From CADEEN01 sp963751775 (GTDB lineage Bacteria > Pseudomonadota > Gammaproteobacteria > Burkholderiales > Burkholderiaceae_C), in NCBI GenBank assembly GCA_963751775.1, contig CAVVVW010000013.1, positions 62,001 to 126,000 on the forward strand: DNA of 64,000 nucleotides. The letters run 5' to 3'. How positions within the stretch are numbered: position 1 is the stretch's first letter; every line of letters begins with the position of its first letter. This document shows positions 56,894 through 64,000 of the stretch, in pieces. The notes under the pieces were generated by a model. It saw nothing but the letters and a program-made list of their open reading frames with translations. It made no database searches and was not told the DNA's origin. The translations under genes were made by a program, and so were the position numbers.

Positions 56894-56984
56894 TCGTTAC
56901 TCCCGTTTGATGAAATTACGAGCCTGTCGTCGCACCACCCCGCGGCGTCAACAAGGCGAACGGATCGCTTCGATCGTCGCGCTT

Positions 56985-57379
56985 GTCGCGCCCTCTTGAT
57001 TGGCCGTGCCATCGTCGGAGGCCCGTGGTCGCTCGACGCCTTGTGGCCATTGCGGTTGTCGTGTTCGCGAGATATTCGTCGCGAACCAGTTCTCCTCCAC
57101 GAAGTCGACCGGTTGCCGCAGCGCGATAGCGTTGCATAACGGCCCCAGTTGGCCTGCTGCGCCTGCGGCACGTACAGGTAGATCGGCGCTGATAAACCGA
57201 CACAGCCGACGGAACATAGATGATCAGCTCCTGATTGTCGGCACGGGTTCGGATAGTTGTTGATGTCGATCCGGCGGTATCGGCCCGGCGCATTGATGCG
57301 GATCGAAACGCCGATGTTGGTGGCGGCGTTCGCCGGCAGCACGGCGGTCGCGGCAGGGTCAGGATGCCAAGGTCTTCAT
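56985..57379 (-). pseudogene. Small exported protein of the YxW/'VPPGHAKNW' type, frame broken
   Basis: From ATG 57379 (MKTLAS) the minus strand, read across frames, gives a signal peptide (AATAVLPANA), TNIGVSIRINAPGRYRRIDINNYPNP, ELIIYVPS, IYLYVPQAQQANWGRY, and CNAIALRQPVDFVEENWFATNI. This is the layout of a secreted protein family frequent in Burkholderiales (usually PIYLHVPPGHAKNW...C..Y.ACGRPVYFV). The family cysteines are partly changed. At least three indels interrupt it. Confidence 0.5.
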
Positions 57380-57596
57380 CCGATCTCCGTTCGGTGGGTA
57401 TCCGATGATGTCGCGCGATGCGTCGCACGGGTTGCCCATGGATTCGACTTTCGCTGCGAAGCGCGTACCGCGTAATCGGCGACCGGCGCGAGGACATGTA
57501 GGACACGGCGCAACGCCGTAGGCCAGCCCGGCACCGATCACAGCCGTGTGGAGCCGAAGTGATGTTCGGCGCCACCATGCGCGGCGATGGCTGCGC

Positions 57597-58071
57597 TTAC
57601 ACCGAAATCTCGACTTCACCCTCGATCTCAACAGGAATGTCGAACGGAAGCTCCGCCATGCCGACGGCGCTTCTGGCGTGTGCGCGATCTCGGGCCCGTA
57701 GAGCTCGAGAATGAGGTCGGAGAAGCCGTTGATCACGCTCGGCTGCTTGTTGAACCAGGCGTGGAGTTGACCATACCGAACACGCGCGCCCGGCGCAAAC
57801 GCGTTCCAGGTCGCCCAGCGCACGCTTGAGGCTGGCGACCTCGACATCGCGGTGAGACGCGCTGGACATACCTTGCTCGACCGTCATATCGCGCCCGACC
57901 TTGCCCATGGCGCCGCCATATTGCCGTTTTCGCCCTGTCGTCCGTGGCCGAGATCAGGGTGGCCTGCCTATGACGCGCACGAACTGGAATGGCAGCACGA
58001 CACCGGCTCGGGGCTGAACAGCGGCGGAAGGACCATACCGAGCGCGGCCGACGTTGTTCTATCTTCGCCAT
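57597..58071 (-). pseudogene. RidA-family protein, frame broken several times
   Basis: Begins MAKIEQR after a GGAGG site at 58071. Conserved pieces in order across frames: RQATLIS, MGKVGRDMTVEQG, LKRALGDLERV, GMVNSTP, NKQPSVINGFSDLILELYGPEI, and HARSAVGMAELPFDIPVEIEGEVEI, the longer RidA subfamily of about 155 residues. At least five frame changes are needed. Distinct from the intact RidA gene at 46.1 kb. Confidence 0.6.
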
Positions 58072-58127
58072 GGGCACCTCCTCAGGGACAGGATTTCTCA
58101 CGCAACGTGGATGGGATGCGTCCACGC

Positions 58128-58511
58128 TCACCGTTCCGAGTCAGCGCGGCGCGCCGTAGGGGAGCGCCTGGTCCGAAATGGAATCCACAAGGCCGACGCG
58201 TCGAGTTCGCGCGTCTTGATGCACCAGAACGCACTGAAGGTCCAGACCCCGACCGCCTCGAACCAGAACACGGCGCTGCGTTCGCACAATGCCTGAACGA
58301 ATTTCCCTGGCAGCAGGCGCGACGCAACCGAGACGGCGATGCTCCCGATCATATGCCCGAGCAAGTGCAATATGCATTGCGGAACTGCGTACGCGTGGCC
58401 GCATCCTCGATCCGCCGCAATGACTTCTCAGAAATGAAGAACAGCCATGCCTCTGCGTTGCACGAGGAACGACTGCTCGAGTTGCACCACGGGTCGAGGC
58501 AAGTCGTTCAT
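58128..58511 (-). pseudogene. Putative small membrane protein, frame broken, not recognised
   Basis: A start MNDLPRPVVQLEQSFL at 58511 is followed, in another frame, by HLLGHMIGSIAVSVASRLLPGKFVQALCERSAVFWFEAVGVWTFSAFWCIKTRELDAS with two hydrophobic segments. The trailing sequence to 58128 is basic. I recognise no family; the gene is proposed from the hydrophobic pattern and from its position between two better-defined genes. Confidence 0.3.
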
Positions 58512-58542
58512 GTGTACTCCAGCTCGGGGCCGTGCCAACGCG

Positions 58543-58973
58543 TTACGGCGACACCAACGCGACCGTGCGTTCGTCGGGTACGCCGTTGTAGTACTTTTCC
58601 AGCACTCGCGCGAATACGGGTTCGTCATTGACCGCAATCGCGAACAGGGTCATCGAGGAGCGCAGCTTCAGGTCGTCCGGCGAGCCGAAGATCTCGTTGA
58701 CGGTGCGCCCATGCCCCGCCAGAACCAGCCCACTGCACTCCCTGAGGCGCACACCCGGATCGCATGCGCTGCGTAGGCCTTCGCCTCGGCCAACGATTCG
58801 ATGCCAAACCGCTTTGCCATGCCGCTCAGACCCAGCGCGCGATGTTGCGGAAACACGAACCACATCCAGTGCCTTCGCTTGCGACCGGCGCGCAGTTCCG
58901 CCACCACCGTTGCGTAGATCGGATCCTGCGCGTCAATGAAGCGCTCTAGATTGAAGGTGTTGACCGCACTCAT
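58543..58973 (-). CDS. DUF1810 family protein, one frameshift
   Basis: About 143 residues. The first frame gives MSAVNTFNLERFIDAQDPIYATVVAELRAGRKRRHWMWFVFPQHRALGLSGMAKRFGIESLAEAKAYAAHAI; near 58745 a base is missing and the next frame gives GVRLRECSGLVLAGHGRTVNEIFGSPDDLKLRSSMTLFAIAV and KYYNGVPDERTVALV. RKRRHWMWFVFPQ and GSPDDLKLRSSMTLF are family signatures. Function unknown. Divergent from the next gene with a 44-bp gap. Confidence 0.78.
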
Positions 58974-59017
58974 GGTTTGATGCTATCAATGGCTTCCTTC
59001 CAGAGGAGATCTACATC

Positions 59018-59648
59018 ATGAACTTCAGATGCCTTGCTGTATCGACCGCGGTGGCCATGTCGGCACTCTCGATGTCGGCAATTGCAGACGATGACCGCGG
59101 CGAACACCGAGACGAACACCGCGGCTTCACCTCTTCAGCCCAGATCTGGCCAGCGGCAGTTTGCCGACAAGTTCGTGCTCAACGGATTCGGCTGCACCGG
59201 CAGCAATGTCTCGCCGGAACTGCGCTGGAGGAACGTGCCGCCCGGCACCCAATCACTCGCGCTGCAGGTCTACGATCCGGACGCCCCGACCGGCAGCGGC
59301 TTCTGGCACTGGGCCGTGTACGACATCCCGCCTAAGGTCACGCGCCTGGCGCAAGGCGCGGGCAACAACCCGGCCACCCTGCCCCCCGGGGCCTACGGCG
59401 GCAACACCGATTTCATGGACACGGGTGCGACCGGCGTGAATGGCAATTACGGCGGCCCATGCCCGCCCGTGGGCGACAAGCCGCACCACTACACCTTCAC
59501 GCTGTTTGCCCTGGCGGTGCCCAGTGTTCGGGCCGCCGGCGGCATCCCGCCCTCCGGCACCGCGGGCCTGTACGGCTTCGTGCTCAACAAGGGCCTTGGC
59601 GACGCTTTGCTGGGCAAGGCCTCGTTCACCGCAACCTACGGTCGCTGA
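59018..59648 (+). CDS. Exported YbhB/YbcL (PEBP-like) protein, frameshifted near the N-terminus
   Basis: Starts at ATG 59018 after AGAGGAG with a signal peptide (CLAVSTAVAMSALSMSAIA). After DDRGEHRDEHRGFT the frame changes near 59130-59160, and the PEBP domain follows intact: NGFGCTGSNVSPELRWRNVPPGTQSLALQVYDPDAPTGSGFWHWAVYDIPP (with the DPDAP ligand-binding motif) and GPCPPVGDKPHHYTFTLFAL. About 205 residues. Bacterial members bind small anionic ligands; physiological role unclear. Confidence 0.82.
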
Positions 59649-59856
59649 CGCATTGGCAGAAGACGAAGAATAGAGAAAGTTCAGAGGCCCCGTTCCCGCC
59701 CGTCGACTCCTGCGAGCGATGACCGACGCTCGCAGCGTCGAGCCCCTGGCCGGCAACGGATCGCGCATGCCTGCATGCCGCAAGGGTGGCCGCAGGCTCG
59801 GCATGATCGAACGGCGACCGCCCTTCTCGCGCTAGGATTGCCGATGCGAGATCGAG

Positions 59857-60625
59857 ATGCCGCCCTTGCCCAAGTTCCCCGCCCCGAGCCAGCCAGGCGG
59901 CGCAAGCGCCTCGATGTATCCAGCCGGCGCCACGCCATCGTACTGGACATCATCGCCGAGGTCAATGAACGCGCGGCGCGCCAGCACCGGGGCCGGCGGG
60001 CGCGGCGAATGGCTTGCTGGTCGGCGGCGCGATGTTGCTGGGGGCTGCGTTGTGGTGGGCCTGGCAAGGCGGCGCGGGACGTGCGCCAACGACCCTTCTA
60101 CCTGCCGCCGCGGTGCTGACCGAGACCGTGCGCGACACGCTGGCGGCTGTCGCGCATGGCCTGCCGGGCGCGAGCGCCGTTGCTGGAGGGCCCTGCCCGA
60201 TGCCGCCCCTGCGCAGCCGACGCCGACCGCGTCGGCGCCGATGGAGGCGACGGCCACGCCGCCCGCCGACGCGGCTGCGGCAGACAAGCGCGCGCGCAAG
60301 GCCGCAGCGACACACTGCAAGTGCAGCAAGAACGTTCGCGCGCGCAAGCCCAGGCGCGCGAACAGCGCGAGGCCGAACCGGCAACGCAACAGGCGAGCGA
60401 GCCGGCCGAGCCCGCCCGCCCGCGCGAAGCAGTGCTGGTGCCGCCACCCACCCCGGCTCCAGCCGAGATCAGGCCCGGCGTTCGGGAACTGTGCGCGGCC
60501 AGCGGCAACATCTTCAGCAAGAACTTCTCCACGCTCGCGAATGCCGCAAACCCGAACATGCAGACGACGCCATCTGCATCCGGCTGCGCGAGATCGAACA
60601 ACAACGGCCGAGCGGCAGTCAGTAG
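59857..60625 (+). CDS. Single-pass membrane protein with coiled coil and cysteine C-terminus, frame broken
   Basis: From the ATG at 59857 the N-terminus is proline-rich (MPPLPKFPAPSQPGG). Other frames then give a transmembrane helix near 60030 (LVGGAMLLGAALWWAWQGG), an Ala/Pro linker, a glutamine-rich coiled coil (LQVQQERSRAQAQAREQREAEPA near 60310), and a C-terminus RPGVRELCAASGNIFSKNF followed by CHARECRKPEHADDAICIRLREIEQQR. The C-terminal cysteine pattern recurs in Burkholderiales membrane proteins of unknown function. Three or more indels. The stretch 59649-59856 shows nothing recognised. Confidence 0.4.
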
Positions 60626-60852
60626 CAGGTGGTCGTGCCAGCGCAATGCAAGGGCCCGTCACCTGTATGTGATCTGTCGTCTATCGGTAGCTCGGCCAGT
60701 GGCTGAACGCAGTCAAGATGCGTGCGCGGCAGGCGATGTGTTGCCGCAATCCGAGGACTGCACGACCATGAATGCCGGCGGCAGTGAAATTCAGCGTACG
60801 CAGCGGCGAAGTGAATCGCGAGGGCGCAAGCTACTTCGTCTGGAGGCCCGAT

Positions 60853-61820
60853 ATGCGACTTGCCACTCCAGCTTGTCACCTGGTTGGCGACGCCTCTTGA
60901 ACGCCGTGATCGCGGCGATCGGCGTGATCACCATCGTCGGCAGCGGTGGCGGATTTCCCGACCTCGACTTCGACCACATCGGTCCGCTTCGCGTTCAGCT
61001 CGATCGAGCCTGCGCGGGTAACGGTCCAGGTCGGTGCCACGGTGGAGTTTGCCTGAACGCGTTCGGAACGCCCCCCTTCTCCTACAATGGCAGCGCAACG
61101 GCATCGATATTGCCGGCGCGACTAGAAGTACTTATTCGCTTGTCGGCGCCAATATGACTGACGACGGCGCGCAGTTCTCGGTCAGGGTACCAATAGCGCC
61201 GGTGTCGCCGCCGCGTCGAGCCTACGCAGGTCTCGTCGCTGCCTGCCATCGTGTACCAGGACGGCGACTTCGTGGTCTCTGAATGGGCTGTCACGGCGAT
61301 CGCAGATCCGTTGCAGAACGGCCCGACACACAGCGAGTCACATGCGGCCACGGCGGTAACCGGACGCATTCAGGAGCATCACGGTCCAGATGCCACCCGG
61401 CCCGAGCGCCATCCGAGTCTTCCACACGGCGCTGTCTTTGACCTACGAACCCGCGGTGCAGGGAGCGATCTACGGCGTCGACCTTGCGCTGGACTGCAAC
61501 CGGCTGAGTACCTCCACCACCAGCGAGACTTTTGCGTCGCCGGCGTTCGAGCAAGGTGGGCGTTGGTTCGCGCCGTCGTATTGGGATGGCGCTTGCGTGC
61601 CCGTCTGGTTGACCGAGCGAAGGCGCAGCTTGCGCGCCGACGAGTTCACTGTGGTCGCGGGCCCGGCTTGCGTGGCAAACCAGGCCTGCCCCGACTTTTC
61701 GCCCGCGCTGCGCCCCTGCACTTCGGATTCGTCAGTCGCGTGAATGTCTGGGCTGGCGATGTCGCCGGCGTCGTGAACATAGGCGTCGACAACTGGGCAG
61801 TGACCGTGTGGCGTAGGTGA
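60853..61820 (+). CDS. Exported protein with an immunoglobulin-like domain, frame broken
   Basis: Pieces in order: MRLATPACHLV at 60853, a hydrophobic anchor LNAVIAAIGVITIVGSGGGFPDLDFDHIGP near 60898, an Ig-like stretch NAFGTPPFSY then QWQRNGIDIAGATRSTYSLVGANMTDDGAQFSVRV near 61085-61190, then LPAIVYQDGDFVVSEWAVTAIADPLQNGP and a long intact frame from MPPGPSAIRVFHTALSLTYEP (61390) containing SPAFEQGGRWFAPSYWDGACVPVWL. The last part changes frame near 61700 and ends VNIGVDNWAVTVWRR. A secreted, Ig-fold family protein of Burkholderiales; function unknown. 60626-60852 shows nothing recognised. Confidence 0.5.
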
Positions 61821-61895
61821 TCTGTCCTCATTGGACGCGCCAGCAATTCATGGTCACGTCAAATGCAAGCTTTCCCCCCGGCACGTCACGGCAGT

Positions 61896-62363
61896 TCACG
61901 AGGCGGACTTCGGCTTCCTGAACGGCGGACGCGGGCGAGCGCCACGCCCAATCTGGCATGCACGCATCGAGCCGCGCCGAGCTCCGGCGCCAGCGATGGC
62001 CTCGGCCTGCAGCGGGAACGGCGCACCCGAGTCGGGGCCGCCCGCAAACTTCGGTACGGCGTGGGCGTGCAGATGGTCGACGATGTCGCCATAGAAGCCG
62101 AGGTTCATCTTGTCGGCGCCCAGGACCTCCTGCACGACCCGCGCGACAGCGCTCACTTCGTCGACGAAGCGATGGCGCTCAGGTGCGTCGAGGTCGAACA
62201 ATTCTCGAACGTGCACGCGCGAGGCGATCACGCAGCGCCCGGGATGCCGTGGGTCGGGCAGCATGTAGATGCGACTGGCCGGCCAGGCCGCAAGCGCCAG
62301 CAAGCCCGATGGCGCGCCGGGCTCGGGAGCGGCGCAGTACTTGCAGAGCGTGGCCCCGCTCAT
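61896..62363 (-). CDS. HIT-family (histidine triad) protein
   Basis: 155 residues. CKYC near residues 7-10, IYMLPDPRHPGRCVIASRVHVRELFDLDAPERHRFVDEVSAVARVVQEVLGADKMNLGFYGDIVDHLHAHAVPKF near 32-107, with the catalytic HLHAHAVP triad. The C-terminal 40 residues (ACQIGRGARPRPPFRKPKSAS) do not look like the family, so an indel near 61960 may have replaced the true end. Nucleotide hydrolase or transferase; starts 10 bp after the ABC binding-protein stop on the same strand. Confidence 0.75.
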   Translation of the reverse strand: MSGATLCKYCAAPEPGAPSGLLALAAWPASRIYMLPDPRHPGRCVIASRVHVRELFDLDAPERHRFVDEVSAVARVVQEVLGADKMNLGFYGDIVDHLHAHAVPKFAGGPDSGAPFPLQAEAIAGAGARRGSMRACQIGRGARPRPPFRKPKSAS

Positions 62364-62372
62364 CGACGGTGG

Positions 62373-63532
62373 CTACTTGCCCAGCGGCGGCAGCGTTTCC
62401 TTGACCACCAGTTTGCCGTCCCGCACCTCGACGATGAAGCTGTCGCGATCGATGTCACCCTTGTCGTCGAAGGTCACGTCGAGCAGGACGCCGGGCTGGT
62501 CGGCAGCCTTGATCGTCAGGCCGTGCATCACCTTCGCCGCGGCCAGGCGGTCGAGCTTGCCCACCTTCTCGACCGCGGCCTTGAGCATGTAGACACCGAT
62601 GTAGCCCTTGATGCCGTTGTGGTCCGGCGTGAAGCCATAGGCCTTTTCGAACTTGGCCTTGTAGGCGCGGATGGAGGCTTGCGGCGCGTCGGCCGTGAGT
62701 CTCGGCGTGGCCGGTGGCGCCATTGGCGGCGTCGGCCGCGAGCTCGATCACCTTCTGGCTGACGAGTGTCACGTCGCCGACGATGGGTTTGGTCCAGCCC
62801 TGCTTGCGCAATTCTTTCAGCGCGCGCGCCGACTCCTCTTCGTTCAGGTAGACGAAGAGCGCGTCGGCGTTGGCCTGCTTGGCCTTGAGCACCGGCGCGG
62901 CAGAAGTCGATCTGGCCGGCTTCGGTCGAGATGTCGGCCACCACCTTGACGCCGTAGGTCTCCAGGGCCTTGGTGGCAGCGTCGCGGCCCGGCTTGCCGA
63001 AATCGTTGTTGACGAACAGCACCGCAACGGTCTTGGCCTTCAGGTTGTTGGCGATGTACTTCGCCACCTTGGGCATCGACGTCGTCTGCGTGAAACCGGT
63101 GCGGAAGATGTATGGGTTGCCTTGCTGCGTGACGTTGGCCCCCGCCGCGGCGGTGAAGTTGGGGATCTCGCCGCGTCGCGTCTCGGCCTGGCTGACCATG
63201 ATCGAGCCCGAGAACACCGGGCCGAAGACCGCGAACACGCCGTCGTCCACCGCCTTGGCGGCCAGCCCCTTGGCCACGCCCGGGTTGGTCTGCGTGTCGG
63301 CCGTCGTGTACTCGATCTGGCGCCCGAGGATCCCGCCGGCCGCGTTGACTTCCTTGATCCCGAGTTCGACACCGTTCTTGAACATGGTGCCCGCCGTGGC
63401 GCCCGAGCCCGACAGCTCGACGATATTGGCGATCTTGATGGGTGGCTTGGCTTGCGCCCAGGCCGGCGCCAAGCCGACGCCCAGGGCCGCGAGTGCGCAG
63501 ACGGTGAACAGGTGTCGCATTGAGGGATTCAT
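62373..63532 (-). CDS. ABC transporter substrate-binding protein, branched-chain amino acid type, two frameshifts
   Basis: About 385 residues after repair, ATG 63532 after AAGGAG. Signal peptide ends APAWAQA. Type I periplasmic-binding fold (LivJ-like): IKIANIVELSGSGATAGTMFKNGVELGIKEVNAAGG near residues 28-63, FGPVFSGSIMVSQAETRRGEIPNFTAAAGANVTQQGNPYIFR near 99-140. One extra T near 62905 precedes APVLKAKQANADALFVYLNEEESARALKELRKQGW, and one extra A near 62702 precedes LTADAPQASIRAYKAKFEKAYGFTPDHNGIKGYIGVYML. In anaerobic degraders such proteins often bind aromatic acids, so an aromatic ligand is possible. No permease genes lie in the window. Confidence 0.87.
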
Positions 63533-63564
63533 GAAGTCTCCTTGTGAGTTGAAGGGTTGGTCAC

Positions 63565-64000
63565 TTAGACCACCTTGCCCGGGTTGAGCAAATTCTTCGG
63601 ATCCAGCGCCGCCTTGAGCGTGCGCATCAGGGCGATCTGTTCGGGTGAGCGCGCATGCGCGAGCCAGCGGCGCTTGAGCGTGCCGATGCCGTGTTCGGCC
63701 GAGACCGTGCCGTCGTACTCGCGCACCAGGCCATAGACGATGTCTTCGACCTCCTCCTTTGGCTGCTCGGCAGCACCCGGCCGGTAGATCACGATGTGCA
63801 CGTTGCCGTCGCCGATGTGGCCGTAGAACACGCTCTCGCAGCCTGGCACGCGCTGCGCCAGCACCGCCTTGCAGCGGCGCGCGTAGTCGTCCATGGCGCC
63901 GATGGGCAGGCCGATATCGAAGGCCATGTGGCCGGGCCAAAGCTGGTGCAGCTCGCCCACCGCATCTCGCGCGTGCCAGAAGGCCTTCTGGTCGGCCACC
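63565..64000 (-). CDS. FAD-binding oxidase, C-terminal part (GlcD/D-lactate dehydrogenase type), runs off the window
   Basis: Only the C-terminal 144 residues are inside: HMAFDIGLPIGAMDDYARRC, the histidine-bearing FYGHIGDGNVHIVIY near 63830-63790, SAEHGIGTLKRRWL near 63690, and the terminal helix ALMRTLKAALDPKNLLNPGKVV. These are signatures of the FAD-linked 2-hydroxy-acid oxidase C-terminal domain. It lies 32 bp upstream of the binding-protein gene on the same strand and may be co-transcribed. Confidence 0.9.
   Translation of the reverse strand, partial: VADQKAFWHARDAVGELHQLWPGHMAFDIGLPIGAMDDYARRCKAVLAQRVPGCESVFYGHIGDGNVHIVIYRPGAAEQPKEEVEDIVYGLVREYDGTVSAEHGIGTLKRRWLAHARSPEQIALMRTLKAALDPKNLLNPGKVV

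Noticed and set aside
58977..58989. TTGAT-GCT-ATCAA palindrome between the DUF1810 and PEBP-like genes
   Set aside because: Perfect half-sites but a 3-base spacer instead of 4, so it does not fit an FNR/CRP-family site; it may be chance in the short AT-rich gap.

Overview
The window is a high-GC chromosomal segment of a betaproteobacterium, probably a Burkholderiales or Rhodocyclales relative with an anaerobic, denitrifying life style. That placement rests on protein families and gene order, not on a marker gene. The centrepiece is a complete Thauera-type anaerobic benzoyl-CoA pathway: had-oah-dch-bcrC-bcrB-bcrA-bcrD-fdx on the minus strand (42.8 to 34.4 kb), divergent from korA-korB, a ferritin-like gene and a RidA gene on the plus strand (43.0 to 46.5 kb). 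KorAB would reduce the ferredoxin, the ferredoxin feeds the ATP-dependent benzoyl-CoA reductase, and Dch, Had and Oah hydrate, oxidise and open the ring.

The left end (0 to 13 kb, plus strand) feeds that core. It holds the end of a phenylacetate-CoA-ligase-like gene, a 4-hydroxybenzoyl-CoA reductase in which the [2Fe-2S] and molybdenum subunits are one reading frame (hcrC-hcrA) followed by hcrB with its extra [4Fe-4S] loop, a rubrerythrin-like gene running in frame into an aryl-CoA ligase, two enoyl-CoA hydratases, a short-chain dehydrogenase and a TRAP transporter. From 13 to 17.7 kb lies a set typical of nitric-oxide/denitrification neighbourhoods (DUF2249, two multi-pass membrane proteins, a hemerythrin behind an FNR/Dnr-like box, a double GNAT protein, a DUF59 protein).

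From 17.7 to 29 kb are regulatory and accessory genes: a sigma factor with a Ser/Thr kinase-TPR protein, a LysR regulator divergent from a secreted protein, a thiamine-binding-type protein, a cytochrome c relic carrying an IS110 fragment, a class V aminotransferase, a tiny secreted CxxCH protein and an IS3 fragment. A tripartite RND efflux system (28.3 to 34.1 kb) lies downstream of fdx on the same strand. To the right of the aromatic core are a methyltransferase, a three-lipoprotein operon (CsgG-like, DUF4810, DUF799), a DUF349 protein, an arsenic operon (arsR-arsM-arsC-acr3) and a metallophosphoesterase. From 56 to 62 kb are many small genes whose frames are heavily broken; the window ends in a branched-chain-amino-acid-type ABC binding protein and a GlcD-type FAD oxidase.

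Two sequence-level signals stand out. First, a 231-bp element with 26-bp terminal inverted repeats occurs twice (about 93% identical by eye): once before hcr, and once inside the bcr operon between bcrA and bcrD, beside a perfect 27-bp-arm hairpin. A more diverged, inverted relative is adjacent to the first copy. Second, many otherwise intact genes, including bcrC, had, korA, hcrC and acr3, carry a single extra base that breaks the frame. Sites left of 55 kb are nearly all insertions, which points to insertion-biased sequencing error rather than gene decay.
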